Assembly: GCF_037969875.1 (NCBI RefSeq)
Contig: NZ_CP150218.1
Coordinates: forward strand, 6,758,001-6,822,000
Direction: 5' to 3'
Source of the DNA: Paenibacillus sp. FSL R7-0337
GTDB lineage: Bacteria > Bacillota > Bacilli > Paenibacillales > Paenibacillaceae
Length of the DNA: 64,000 nucleotides
Below are positions 25,048-34,020 of this stretch, piece after piece (position 1 is the stretch's first letter; each line of letters opens with the position of its first letter). The notes under the pieces were generated by a model. It saw only the letters and a program-made list of their open reading frames with translations. It was not told where the DNA came from and did not search any database. Made by a program: the position numbers and the translations under genes.

Positions 25048-26049
25048 TTGGCAGGAGAGTTGCCTTTTGAAATGCCTCTGGTAGAAATGCGCAAAAAAAT
25101 CGCCGAACTCAAGCAGTTCGGTGAAGAGAAGGGCATTGATTTCAGCGATGAGGTAGCCCGGCTTGAAGAGCGCTACAGCGAGCTGGAGAATGAGATCTAT
25201 TCCAATATATCCCCGGCCCAGAAGATGCATCTGGCCCGGCATCACGTACGCCCGACCTCGCTGGATCTGATCGGGCTTATCTTCACGGACTTTATCGAGC
25301 TGCATGGTGACCGCCTGTACGGTGACGATCTTGCGGTAGTCGGCGGAATCGCCAAGCTGAATGGTAGACCTGTGACCGTTATCGGACAGCAGCGCGGCAA
25401 GGATACGAAGGAGAATATTCTCCGTTTCTTCGGCAGCGCCCATCCGGAAGGCTTCCGCAAGTCACTGAGGCTGATGAAGCAGGCAGAGAAGTTCGGCCGT
25501 CCGATCATCACCTTTGTGGATACGAAGGGGGCTTACCCCGGTAATACCGCTGAGGAACGCGGACAATCGGAAGCGATTGCCCGCAATTTGTTCGAGATGT
25601 CCCAGCTGGCCGTGCCGGTCATCTGCGTGATTATCGGCGAGGGCGGCAGCGGCGGAGCTTTAGCGATGGCCGTGGGCAACCGCGTGCTGATGCTGGAGAA
25701 TGCAATCTATTCAGCGATCTCCCCTAACGGTGCAGCGTCGATTCTGTGGAAGGATGCCACCAAGGCGGAACAGGCCGCTGAGGCGATGAAGATTACGGCC
25801 ACCGATCTGCTGGAGATGGAAGTCATTGAGGAGATTATTGCAGAGCCCAGAGGCGGTGCGCACCGGGATTACGAAGCTACAGCGGAGGCGGTTAAGGATA
25901 CAGTCTGGCGTCACCTGCAGGAGCTGTCCGGCATGGATGCAGCAGCGCTGAAGGAAGACCGTTATCTGAAATTCCGCAAAATCGGTGAGTTTTCCGAGTC
26001 GGTGCTGGAGCAGGATTCCGATCAGGATGAAGCGCAGATTGTGGAGTAA
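25048..26049 (+). CDS. accA: acetyl-CoA carboxylase carboxyltransferase subunit alpha
   Basis: 333 aa, TTG 25048 with AAAGGGGGA upstream. N-terminal helical region (about 1-60), then the crotonase-fold carboxyltransferase: G-D-R-L-Y-G-D-D, D-T-K-G-A-Y-P-G, E-G-G-S-G-G-A-L-A and S-P-N-G-A-A-S-I-L-W-K. Partner of AccD in the cytosolic carboxyltransferase heterotetramer; the two genes are translationally close-packed. Confidence 0.95.
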   Translation: MAGELPFEMPLVEMRKKIAELKQFGEEKGIDFSDEVARLEERYSELENEIYSNISPAQKMHLARHHVRPTSLDLIGLIFTDFIELHGDRLYGDDLAVVGGIAKLNGRPVTVIGQQRGKDTKENILRFFGSAHPEGFRKSLRLMKQAEKFGRPIITFVDTKGAYPGNTAEERGQSEAIARNLFEMSQLAVPVICVIIGEGGSGGALAMAVGNRVLMLENAIYSAISPNGAASILWKDATKAEQAAEAMKITATDLLEMEVIEEIIAEPRGGAHRDYEATAEAVKDTVWRHLQELSGMDAAALKEDRYLKFRKIGEFSESVLEQDSDQDEAQIVE

Positions 26050-26174
26050 GCGGGAGCTTTTCTCCGGGGAATGAGCGGCATGGCCGGTACCGCCGGGTTT
26101 GCACTTTTTAACATATTCCAGATTAATCCAGCCCGCGGACGGGACAAGACCTATTATACAATTATTCCCATTAT

Positions 26175-26210
26175 AATCATCCTGTGCTTGCTGCGGGATG
26201 ATTTTTCTTT
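26175..26210 (+). terminator. terminator after accDA
   Basis: AATCATCC (26175-26182) / GGATGATT (26196-26203) with a 13-nt loop, followed by TTTTCTTTT. Ends the acc operon before the pyk promoter, so pyk is transcribed separately. Confidence 0.75.
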
Positions 26211-26265
26211 TATCGGCCATCCTATATTATTCGACTTTAATTTACAGCAAAAACAGGCACTAACA

Positions 26266-26294
26266 TTGATTTTGTGTTCAACATGCAGTAATAT
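26266..26294 (+). promoter_or_regulatory. candidate SigA promoter for pyk
   Basis: TTGATT (26266-26271), 17-nt spacer, TAATAT (26289-26294). It lies about 130 nt upstream of the pyk start and just after the acc terminator, which makes it positionally sensible. Confidence 0.45.
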
Positions 26295-26424
26295 TCATAA
26301 GGGCGCAATAAAACGTGCATGTCTTTACATGTGATAAAGTTCCTATACAGAGAGTAAGCCTTATAGTAGATTTTGTAGTTGGAAAAAGCGAGACAGAGAG
26401 AACGAAAAAACGGAGGAAAACCTA

Positions 26425-27849
26425 ATGCGGAAAAGTAAAATTGTATGTACGATCGGACCTGCAAGTGAATCGTTGGAGAATATCAAAAAATTGATTTTGG
26501 CTGGTATGAATGTGGCCCGTCTGAACTTCTCCCACGGCGATTTTGATGAGCATGGAGCCCGGATCAACACGATCCGTCAAGCATCCAAGGAACTTGGCAA
26601 GACTGTTGCCATCCTGCTCGACACCAAAGGACCGGAGATTCGTACTGGCAAGCTGGAAGTAGAACCGATTGAACTGGTTCAGGATGAGTATCTGACATTG
26701 ACTACGGAAGAGATCCTTGGCGACCATAACCGTATCTCCATCACTTACAACAACCTGCCTAACGATGTTCAAGTAGGATCGACGATCCTGATCGACGACG
26801 GCCTGATCGGCCTTACGGTTGTCGACATTCAAGGCACTGAAATCAAGACCCGTATTGTTAACGGCGGTACGATCAAGAGCAAGAAGGGTGTTAACGTACC
26901 AGGAGTATCCATCTCCCTGCCGGGTATTACGGAAAAAGATACCAGTGATATCATTTTTGGGATCGGACAGGACATTGATTTTATTGCCGCTTCTTTCGTA
27001 CGCAAAGCCAGCGACGTTCTGGAAATCCGTGAACTGCTTGCGAAGCATGATGCTTCCCACATCCAGATCATCTCCAAGATCGAGAACCAGGAAGGTGTCG
27101 ATAACCTGGATGAGATCCTGGCAGTATCCGACGGCCTCATGGTTGCCCGTGGCGACCTTGGTGTAGAAATCCCTGCTGAAGATGTACCTTTGGCTCAGAA
27201 GCTGATGATTCAGAAATGTAACATCGCCGGCAAACCGGTAATCACAGCTACCCAGATGCTGGATTCCATGCAGCGCAACCCGCGCCCAACCCGCGCTGAA
27301 GCAAGTGACGTAGCGAACGCAATCTTCGACGGAACTGATGCAATCATGCTGTCCGGTGAGACTGCTGCGGGGAAATATCCGGTAGAATCCGTACTGACTA
27401 TGTCCCGTATTGCTGAGAAAGCAGAATCTGCTCTGAACCACCGTGAGATCTTCATGAAGCAGCAGATTGCTCAAGAAACTACTGTAACTGAAGCGATCAG
27501 CCAATCCGTAGCGATCTCCGCTCTGGATCTGAATGCTAAAGCGATCATTTCTTCGACTGTAACTGGCCACACTGCACGCGTGGTTTCCAAATATCGTCCT
27601 AAATCACAGATCATTGCTGTTACTACCCAGGAAAGAACAATGCGTCAACTGGCGCTGGTATGGGGCGTAACTCCTGTATTCGGTCCTGAAGCTCATTCTA
27701 CTGACGAATTGCTGGAAACAGCTCTTAACGGCGGTAAAGCTTCCGGTCTGGTTAAAGCTGGCGATCTTGTAGTCATCACTGCAGGTATCCCGCTTGGACG
27801 TTCCGGTTCCACTAACCTGGTGAAGGTAGATACGATTCCAGCCGACTAG
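26425..27849 (+). CDS. pyk: pyruvate kinase
   Basis: 474 aa, ATG 26425 with GGAGG upstream. Motifs: K-I-V-C-T-I-G-P-A-S, M-N-V-A-R-L-N-F-S-H-G, L-L-D-T-K-G-P-E-I-R-T-G, I-S-K-I-E-N-Q-E-G, M-V-A-R-G-D-L-G-V-E-I and M-L-S-G-E-T-A-A-G-K-Y-P. Final step of glycolysis, ADP + PEP to ATP + pyruvate. It ends with the allosteric C-domain and lacks the extra ~110-residue C-terminal PEP-utilizer-like domain of Bacillus-type Pyk. pfkA, its usual upstream partner in Bacillus, is absent. Confidence 0.96.
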   Translation: MRKSKIVCTIGPASESLENIKKLILAGMNVARLNFSHGDFDEHGARINTIRQASKELGKTVAILLDTKGPEIRTGKLEVEPIELVQDEYLTLTTEEILGDHNRISITYNNLPNDVQVGSTILIDDGLIGLTVVDIQGTEIKTRIVNGGTIKSKKGVNVPGVSISLPGITEKDTSDIIFGIGQDIDFIAASFVRKASDVLEIRELLAKHDASHIQIISKIENQEGVDNLDEILAVSDGLMVARGDLGVEIPAEDVPLAQKLMIQKCNIAGKPVITATQMLDSMQRNPRPTRAEASDVANAIFDGTDAIMLSGETAAGKYPVESVLTMSRIAEKAESALNHREIFMKQQIAQETTVTEAISQSVAISALDLNAKAIISSTVTGHTARVVSKYRPKSQIIAVTTQERTMRQLALVWGVTPVFGPEAHSTDELLETALNGGKASGLVKAGDLVVITAGIPLGRSGSTNLVKVDTIPAD

Positions 27850-27891
27850 GATTTGGAAGAGCTTCTGCAGCACGAATAAGATATAATGATA

Positions 27892-27928
27892 AGAGCAGTG
27901 GCGCTTGATTGCCGCTGCTCTTTTTTTG
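27892..27928 (+). terminator. pyk terminator
   Basis: AGAGCAGTGGC (27892-27902) pairs with GCCGCTGCTCT (27911-27921), one G-U pair, 8-nt loop, then a run of seven T. Confidence 0.9.
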
Positions 27929-28020
27929 ATAAGTGAACTCTCCGGAATGTTAAGATACAGATTGATATCAATGGTGCAAATGGATATATTGGACCTGAGT
28001 GTTTGGAGCAGGATAGTATG

Positions 28021-28764
28021 TCAGGGAGTTGTATAAATAGGGTTCCTGGAATACACGGCAGGGGGACTATTACGATAGATCCGTCTGACCGAAAAGGCGC
28101 TTCCGCAAGAGCGCGGGAGGGATGGCACGGCCAGCAGCCTCTTATTCTGGATCATAACGCCGCCATCGGAGACCTTTAGTCTAGGGCTACGTCCATTGAC
28201 CTGGCAGCAGGTGATGCAGACTGTGGATAACTTGGACAGCGGGGCGATATCGTACCCCACCTGCGGCGCTTCGACGATCCATTCGGCTGAGCTTTGCGGT
28301 CCGTTATAGCGCTGTACGGTACGGAAGACCCAGCATTTGCTGAGATTGCGCAGGGTGATGCACCATTTGCCGGGACTCAGCTTGACAATGGAAGCGCGCA
28401 TATGGTTGCCGGGGGAGACGGGAAGAGGAATGACGGTCTCGGAGGCGGGGAGAATCTCCCACCAGGCATAATACCGGACTATGCCGTTCACCGACTCATG
28501 ACCGGTGCCGGTCTGGATCAGGCTGCTGTTCTTGAAGCCGTCAATGCCGATCCAGGCCGAGGAGAATGTAGCTTTTTCCGTAGGCTTTACATAAGGGACG
28601 ATCCAGTCGGCAGATATCTGCCGGTAGCTGCCTTTTTTGCCGGAAATGGCATAACCGCTCCAGTTGCTCGAAGTCCAGCCGAAGCCGGAACTGGCAGCTC
28701 TGCCCGTATTGAGTTTATCCTTCAGACAGGGTTTGCTCCGTGATAATCTATTGACTTGGCCCAC
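28021..28764 (-). CDS. family G1 (eqolisin-like) endopeptidase
   Basis: 247 aa, GTG 28764 with GAGGCGG upstream. Eqolisin features in order: N-W-S-G-Y-A (residues 34-39), W-I-V-P-Y-V, S-S-A-W-I-G-I-D-G, L-I-Q-T-G-T containing Gln84, Y-Y-A-W-W-E-I-L-P, and S-A-E-W-I-V-E-A-P with Glu161/Glu165. In the family a Gln in the I-Q-x-G-T motif and a Glu in the A-E-W-I-x-E motif form the catalytic dyad. No clear signal peptide in this start choice. The family is best known from fungi; bacterial members are less studied. Divergent from the MFS gene. Confidence 0.75.
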   Translation of the reverse strand: MGQVNRLSRSKPCLKDKLNTGRAASSGFGWTSSNWSGYAISGKKGSYRQISADWIVPYVKPTEKATFSSAWIGIDGFKNSSLIQTGTGHESVNGIVRYYAWWEILPASETVIPLPVSPGNHMRASIVKLSPGKWCITLRNLSKCWVFRTVQRYNGPQSSAEWIVEAPQVGYDIAPLSKLSTVCITCCQVNGRSPRLKVSDGGVMIQNKRLLAVPSLPRSCGSAFSVRRIYRNSPPAVYSRNPIYTTP

Positions 28765-28866
28765 TTGTCCACCGCCTCATAATAGGTTGTGCTCTATTTA
28801 ATGCAGCAGGCGGCTATCAAGGTTGGGTATTCTGTTAAAAAGAATGAGAGAGGATTTGTAATCCCC

Positions 28867-30048
28867 ATGGAAAAAATAACAAAGCTGCGCGGGTTCTATC
28901 TGTTTCTGGGACTGGCCGGGGGCTCCTTCGGCTCCTATCTCTCGCTGCTGCTGAAATCAAACGGACTTGAAGTCAGCCAGATCGGCGTGCTGATGGCTAT
29001 AGGGACGCTGATCGCCATCTGTGTGCAGCCTTTATGGGGAATGGTCTCCGACCGGTATAACCAGGCGCGGCTGGTGCTGATTCTGAGTGTGGCTGTTCCG
29101 GCGGTGCTTGCGGTCCTGTACCGTTCGGAATATTTCATCGTGCTGATGCTGGTGTATACCGTGTCCACGATCTTCTCCTCTACACAGGCGCCTATAGCCG
29201 ACTCGTACGCCATAGCGGCTGCAAACAGGGCTGGAGCCACTTACGGCAGCATCCGCATGATGATGAGCATAGGCGCCGCCGTAGGGGCCATTGCGGGGGG
29301 ACAGTATGTATCCAAATTCTCTGTATCGACCATCTGGCTGCCGTTTCTGCTGCTGAATAGCATCGCTGTAGTCATTGCCTTCACCCTTCCCAAGCAGGCG
29401 GAGGAGAATCACATGATGAGCCAATCCTTCTCCCAGGGAATCAAAAAGCTGCTCGGCAACCGTATATTCCTGGCTTTCCTGGGTGGGAGCTTTCTGGTCA
29501 ATCAGACCATGACGGCCTTCGGGACCTATTTCGTGATTGCCTTCCAGTCGGTTGGGGGGTCCACCAGCTCTGCGGGAATCGCTCTGTTCCTGGCGTCCAT
29601 TACCAATGTTCCATCCATGTTCTTCGCCTCCCGGGTTATTCGCAGGCTCGGCATGGAGCGGACGCTGCTGCTTGGAGCGTTAATCTATGTACTGCGCTGG
29701 GGCGTCCAGGTGGCCTTTCCGTACCCTTCCGTCATGATCGGCGTACAGGTGCTTCACGGCCTCTCGTTCGGGTTCTTTTATATCGCGGCGGTTGAATATG
29801 TATCGAAGATTACCTCAGCGGAGATGCAAGCGACCGGGCAAAGTGTTTTTAACATCGTATTCTCCGGGTTAGCCGGGATTCTCGGCAATCTGCTGAACGG
29901 GATGCTGCTGAACCAGGGCGGGGTCGGGCTGATGAACCTCTCCTGCATGATTAGTGCGGCTGCGGGCGCGGCTCTGCTGGTCTATGTCGCCAGAAGTTCA
30001 CGCCGTAAGCTGCCGCTTACGTCTGCATCCGGCGGTGTCGGCGCTTAG
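28867..30048 (+). CDS. MFS transporter (MFS_1-like, LacY-related type)
   Basis: 393 aa from ATG 28867; AGAGAGGA is about 13 nt upstream, and no better start is seen. Twelve hydrophobic segments, with the MFS loop 2-3 signature G-M-V-S-D-R-Y-N-Q-A-R (about residue 58) and the TM5 G-S-I-R-M-M-M-S-I-G stretch typical of the nucleoside/sugar-proton symporter-like MFS_1_like group. Substrate unknown. Confidence 0.82.
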   Translation: MEKITKLRGFYLFLGLAGGSFGSYLSLLLKSNGLEVSQIGVLMAIGTLIAICVQPLWGMVSDRYNQARLVLILSVAVPAVLAVLYRSEYFIVLMLVYTVSTIFSSTQAPIADSYAIAAANRAGATYGSIRMMMSIGAAVGAIAGGQYVSKFSVSTIWLPFLLLNSIAVVIAFTLPKQAEENHMMSQSFSQGIKKLLGNRIFLAFLGGSFLVNQTMTAFGTYFVIAFQSVGGSTSSAGIALFLASITNVPSMFFASRVIRRLGMERTLLLGALIYVLRWGVQVAFPYPSVMIGVQVLHGLSFGFFYIAAVEYVSKITSAEMQATGQSVFNIVFSGLAGILGNLLNGMLLNQGGVGLMNLSCMISAAAGAALLVYVARSSRRKLPLTSASGGVGA

Positions 30049-30096
30049 CGGACTGCTGGCTGCCGGATAAGCTGTATTATAGAGAGGAGCATGAAT

Positions 30097-30576
30097 ATGA
30101 ATCCGCATCAACCGGGATGGGCCAGCCGCTGGCACAGTACCTCCATCCGTGTACGTTATCAGGAGACCGACCAGATGGGTGTGGTCTATCATGCCAACTA
30201 TTTGATCTGGTTTGAGTGCGGCCGCACGGAGATGTTCCGTGAGCTGGGCTTCGACTACCGGAGGCTGGAGGGCCTCGGTCTGCTGCTGCCGGTAACCTCT
30301 GCAGATTTGCAATTTAAAAGCCCCGCGCGATATGATGATCTTATTACCGTATATGCGCGGTTAACCACCTTCTCGGCTCTGAGGGTTGTGTATGAATACG
30401 AAATCCGCCGGATAGCGGCGGGTCAGGAAGGGCAGGAGCGGACCGCTGGCGAGCTTCTGGTCAGCGGCTCGACGAGCCATGTCTGGCTGAACGGGGAATG
30501 GAGGCCTGTGCGGATCGACAGGGCACAGCCTGAGCTGTTCCAGGCCATCCTGGCTGCGCTGAACGAAGAAGAATAG
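30097..30576 (+). CDS. acyl-CoA thioesterase, YbgC/4HBT hotdog family
   Basis: 159 aa; ATG 30097 is better spaced from GAGAGGAG than ATG 30091. N-terminal R-V-R-Y-Q-E-T-D-Q-M-G-V-V-Y-H-A-N-Y-L is the hotdog catalytic segment of YbgC-like thioesterases (Asp and His in D-Q-M-G-V-V-Y-H), followed by W-F-E-C-G-R-T-E. Hydrolyses acyl-CoA; substrate length not predictable. It precedes fxsA by 29 nt. Confidence 0.85.
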   Translation: MNPHQPGWASRWHSTSIRVRYQETDQMGVVYHANYLIWFECGRTEMFRELGFDYRRLEGLGLLLPVTSADLQFKSPARYDDLITVYARLTTFSALRVVYEYEIRRIAAGQEGQERTAGELLVSGSTSHVWLNGEWRPVRIDRAQPELFQAILAALNEEE

Positions 30577-30605
30577 CGTTAATGTAAGGAAGAAGGAGGA
30601 GCAGT

Positions 30606-31004
30606 ATGATCAGGAACAAATGGCTGTGGGCCGCCTTATTTGCAGTCCCGGCCGTGGAATTATTCGGTTTCATCTATGTCTCAAGTTTTCTTGGAGCGCC
30701 CAAGACACTGCTGATCATGCTGGCTACTTCAGTCATCGGTTTGCTAATGATGCGGTTCGAGGGCAAGAAGGTACTGCAGGACAGCAGAACACATATGCAG
30801 GAGGGACGGGTGCCCGGACGGACCATGCTGGACGGCTTATGTATTTTCTTCGGCGGTCTGCTGCTGATTCTGCCTGGATTTGTCACGGATCTGATCGGCT
30901 TTACTCTGGTATTTCCGCTGACCCGGCCGCTCTACCGGGTTTTTCTGCTGAAATGGATCGAGAAGAAGATGAAAAACGGCACGTTCACCTTCTACCGCAG
31001 GTAG
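30606..31004 (+). CDS. fxsA: FxsA-family membrane protein (YtzA)
   Basis: 132 aa, ATG 30606 with AAGGAGGAGC upstream. Pattern P-A-V-E-L-F-G-F-I-Y-V in TM1, L-L-M-M-R-F-E-G-K-K-V, then I-F-F-G-G-L-L-L-I-L-P-G-F-V-T-D-L-I-G, the signature of FxsA (relieves F-plasmid exclusion of phage T7 when overexpressed in E. coli). Three to four TM segments and a basic C-terminus. In B. subtilis ytzA also sits between pyk and ytvI. Confidence 0.88.
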   Translation: MIRNKWLWAALFAVPAVELFGFIYVSSFLGAPKTLLIMLATSVIGLLMMRFEGKKVLQDSRTHMQEGRVPGRTMLDGLCIFFGGLLLILPGFVTDLIGFTLVFPLTRPLYRVFLLKWIEKKMKNGTFTFYRR

Positions 31005-31300
31005 TCGGGTAGAGAGCTAGAGCAGGCTGGCGGTTGCTGGCGGTATGAAGGACTTGTAAGGAATAGTAAAGAGTGCTATGGAGTATTAAGGAGTATTAAG
31101 CAGTGGTAAGATTACTTAGGAGCACTATGGAGTAATCGGGTTTGTCAGAAGGTGTTCAGTTGCAGGTGCTGCGGCTGGAGGCCTTTTTGGCGTTAGGGAG
31201 TGGTGAGGGAAGAGCAGTAACGGACGGAAACAGTTGGATATTGTACACTTACTGATGTTCGCAAGAGGCACTCTCAGGTATAAGTTGGAAAAATGGCCCA
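31005..31300. other. intergenic stretch with short GGAGTATTAA-type reiterations
   Basis: No gene. Short imperfect reiterations (ggagtattaag twice at about 31080-31101, and gagtgctatgg/gagcactatgg) and a ttggatattgtacacttac segment are seen. No convincing terminator with a U-run. Confidence 0.4.
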
Positions 31301-32404
31301 CTAATGCAGCCTGCCGCTGAGGATATAGCTGCGCAGGGCGCGGAATACGCCGGCGCGGGAGAACGCATCAAGAATAACGAGCAGCACCGGGCCGAGGATC
31401 AGCCCGAGCATGCCCATCAGCTGAAGGCCGGCGAACATGCCGATCAGCATGGCAAGCGGATCGACGCCGATGCTGCTGGCGAGTACTTTGGGTTCCAGCA
31501 CCTGGCGGGTGATCAGGATGATGCCGTAGAGCACCAGCAGTCCGATGGCCAGCGCCATGTTCCCGGTCATGTACGAATACAAGGCCCAGGGCAGAATGAC
31601 GATACCGACGCCCAGATAAGGAATCAGATCGACGATGCCAATGGTCAGGCCGATGGCGAAGGCTGATTTGACGCCCAGCAGCAGCAGGCCGATGATCACA
31701 ATTACCGCCGTTACGGAGATTAGCACTAGCTGGGCGCGGATGTAGCCGAACAGCGCCTTGCGCAGATCCTTCCAGATTTCCGAGACCGGTCTCATCAGCG
31801 GAGCCGGGAGCAGGGCGGTCAGCTTGGCATTATGCCGTTCCCAGCCGGTGCTGAGGAAGAAGGCGGCTAATACGATAACAATCAGAATGGTGCCGAGGCT
31901 CGGCAGTGAGGAGATCAGCTTCAGGATGATATTGAAGAATCCGGTAATCATCTGCGTCACAGCTTGACCGACTGTTTCAGTGGTCCGGTTGATATTGCTG
32001 TCAATGGTGGCATGATAGCCCGGGTTGTCGTGGTAAAACTGGTTGATTTGGTTAATAATATTCTGAATGCTGGCATTGCGGCTCAGGGACAGCAGCAGCT
32101 CCCGCCATTGATCGGTATGAAGATCGAAGGTCTGGAGCAGCCCGATCAGCTCTTTGACCAGCCTTGTGATGAGTGCGGTCAGTACAAGAGCGATGCCTCC
32201 GATGTAGAAGAGCAGCGAGAGGGATACGGCGAGCCAGCCGGGGAGCTTCATCCCCTTCAGGATCAGGACCAGCGGGTGCATGAGATAAGCCAGCAGCCAG
32301 GCGATCAGCAGGGGGTATAGAAGCGGCAGCAGTACATATACGGCCAGCAGAATCAGAGCGGCGGCAAGCACGACCCAGAGGCCGCGCAGCATTCTTTTAA
32401 GCAC
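31301..32404 (-). CDS. ytvI: sporulation integral membrane protein YtvI (AI-2E family)
   Basis: 367 aa, GTG 32404. Eight hydrophobic segments in the AI-2E/PerM layout: two at the N-terminus, a long amphipathic soluble loop (about 80-150), then the paired C-terminal helices with D-L-I-P-Y-L-G-V-G-I-V-I-L-P-W-A and L-E-P-K-V-L-A-S-S-I-G-V-D-P-L-A-M-L-I. Its place next to fxsA/citZ matches B. subtilis ytvI, a sporulation gene. Transported substrate unknown. Confidence 0.88.
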   Translation of the reverse strand: MLKRMLRGLWVVLAAALILLAVYVLLPLLYPLLIAWLLAYLMHPLVLILKGMKLPGWLAVSLSLLFYIGGIALVLTALITRLVKELIGLLQTFDLHTDQWRELLLSLSRNASIQNIINQINQFYHDNPGYHATIDSNINRTTETVGQAVTQMITGFFNIILKLISSLPSLGTILIVIVLAAFFLSTGWERHNAKLTALLPAPLMRPVSEIWKDLRKALFGYIRAQLVLISVTAVIVIIGLLLLGVKSAFAIGLTIGIVDLIPYLGVGIVILPWALYSYMTGNMALAIGLLVLYGIILITRQVLEPKVLASSIGVDPLAMLIGMFAGLQLMGMLGLILGPVLLVILDAFSRAGVFRALRSYILSGRLH

Positions 32405-32625
32405 AAGTGTATCGATCTTCGGTCCCTCCTACTCTGGCGGATTCCAGAAATAACGGCTCGTCTTATATATATTCATAGGGGGTGTGAAAAGACTAGCAGC
32501 GGTAGAAAAGCTCAGACGGCGGGCATATCCATAACCTGGAAGCCGGTTCATGAAACAGATTTTGCGTTCGTTTTTTTCTATCCCTCCGATAAAATCATTT
32601 GATGTCCTGCAAAGCTTCCACGTTG

Positions 32626-32654
32626 TTCACATAACCGTCAAAATCCGGTATGAT
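32626..32654 (+). promoter_or_regulatory. candidate SigA promoter for citZ
   Basis: TTCACA (32626-32631), 17-nt spacer, TATGAT (32649-32654), each hexamer one base off consensus. It gives a ~145-nt leader to citZ. A second, weaker candidate is TTTACA 32749 with TATACA 32773. Confidence 0.5.
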
Positions 32655-32740
32655 AATTAAAGGTTAAAGAGCAGAAATTTAGTTGCAATCTTCTGAGCCG
32701 GTTCTGAAGTTTTTTCAGAGAGAGTTGAAATACTTGGAAA

Positions 32741-32754
32741 TGTAAATGTTTACA
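32741..32754 (+). promoter_or_regulatory. cre-like (CcpA) site upstream of citZ
   Basis: TGTAAATGTTTACA matches the 14-bp cre consensus TGWAANCGNTNWCA except for T in place of the central C. It lies 52 nt before the citZ start. In B. subtilis citZ is repressed by glucose through CcpA, so the position makes sense. Confidence 0.45.
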
Positions 32755-32805
32755 TGAGGTTTGAAGCGGCACTATACACTCTTGTTGGCAAAGGAGAGAG
32801 ATACT

Positions 32806-33918
32806 ATGACAGCTACTAAAGGACTTGAAGGCATTGTTGCAACGACCTCCTCAATCAGCTCTATCGTAGATGGAGTGCTCACTTACCGCGGCTATGATAT
32901 TGACGATCTTGCGGACCATGCCACATTTGAGGAGACTGCTTATTTGCTGTGGTTCGGCAGTCTGCCGACGGTGCCGGAGCTTGAAGCTCTGCGGCGCGAG
33001 CTCAGCGCTCATGCTGCGATCCCGGAGCAGGTGCTCACTCAAATGAAGCTGTATCCCAAGGAAGCCAACACCATGGCCGCTTTGCGCTCTGCCGTATCGA
33101 GTCTGGCGCTGTACGACAAAGCCGCCGATGATATGAGCAAGGAAGCGAACCAGACCAAGGCGCTGAAGCTGCAGGCGCAGATTCCGACCGTAGTTGCCGC
33201 ACTGGCGCGCATCCGCAAAGGCCTGGAGCCGGTAGCCCCCAAAGCGGGCCTGACCATCGCCGAGAACTTCCTCTATATGCTGTGGGGCAAAGAGCCGGAT
33301 GCGGTATCCGTCAAGGCGCTGGATACGGCACTTGTGCTGCATGCTGACCATGAGCTGAATGCTTCGACTTTTGCCGGGCGGGTAACGGTTGCGACCTTGT
33401 CCGACATCTATTCCGGTGTGACCTCGGCGATCGGTGCGCTTAAGGGGCCGCTGCATGGCGGGGCAAATGAAGCCGTCATGAAGATGCTGGAGGAGATCGG
33501 CAGTCTGGAGGCAGTTGAGCCGTATATTCAGGGCAAGCTGGAGCGCAAGGAGAAGATTATGGGCTTCGGACACCGTGTCTATAAGAACGGCGACCCGCGC
33601 GCTAAGCATCTGATGAAGATGTCCAGCGAGCTGGGCACGATGAAGAATGACACCAGTCTCTATGATATGTCTGTCAAGGTAGAAGAGCTGATCACCAGCC
33701 AAAAGGGGCTGAAGCCGAACGTCGACTTCTATTCGGCATCAGTCTACACACAGCTGGGGATTGAACGGGAGCTGTTCACCCCTATCTTCGCCATCAGCCG
33801 CACTTCGGGCTGGACGGCGCACATTCTGGAGCAGTACGAAGACAACCGTATCATCCGTCCGCGTGCGGAATATACAGGCATGTCAGACATGAAGTACGTC
33901 CCTGTAGACGAGCGATAA
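32806..33918 (+). CDS. citZ: citrate synthase
   Basis: 370 aa from ATG 32806 (AAAGGAGAG upstream; the longer frame to 32761 lacks a site). N-terminal K-G-L-E-G-I-V-A-T-T-S-S-I-S, then Y-R-G-Y-D-I-D-D-L-A, catalytic His region L-H-A-D-H-E-L-N-A-S-T-F-A, G-P-L-H-G-G-A-N-E-A and G-F-G-H-R-V-Y-K-N-G-D-P-R-A. Condenses acetyl-CoA and oxaloacetate; first TCA step. Followed by icd as in Bacillus. Confidence 0.96.
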   Translation: MTATKGLEGIVATTSSISSIVDGVLTYRGYDIDDLADHATFEETAYLLWFGSLPTVPELEALRRELSAHAAIPEQVLTQMKLYPKEANTMAALRSAVSSLALYDKAADDMSKEANQTKALKLQAQIPTVVAALARIRKGLEPVAPKAGLTIAENFLYMLWGKEPDAVSVKALDTALVLHADHELNASTFAGRVTVATLSDIYSGVTSAIGALKGPLHGGANEAVMKMLEEIGSLEAVEPYIQGKLERKEKIMGFGHRVYKNGDPRAKHLMKMSSELGTMKNDTSLYDMSVKVEELITSQKGLKPNVDFYSASVYTQLGIERELFTPIFAISRTSGWTAHILEQYEDNRIIRPRAEYTGMSDMKYVPVDER

Positions 33919-34020
33919 CAGGGCGGCAGGGAGGGCGGCCCTTGCAGGCTGCTCTACCCCTTTAGTACAATGAATGATATGAATGCTTATACATCATACT
34001 TTTAGGAGGAATATCTACCA

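Larger units (their letters stand above)
32405..32805. other. divergent ytvI-citZ intergenic region
   Basis: About 400 bp without a gene. It holds the citZ promoter and catabolite-control-like site described separately. Confidence 0.5.
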
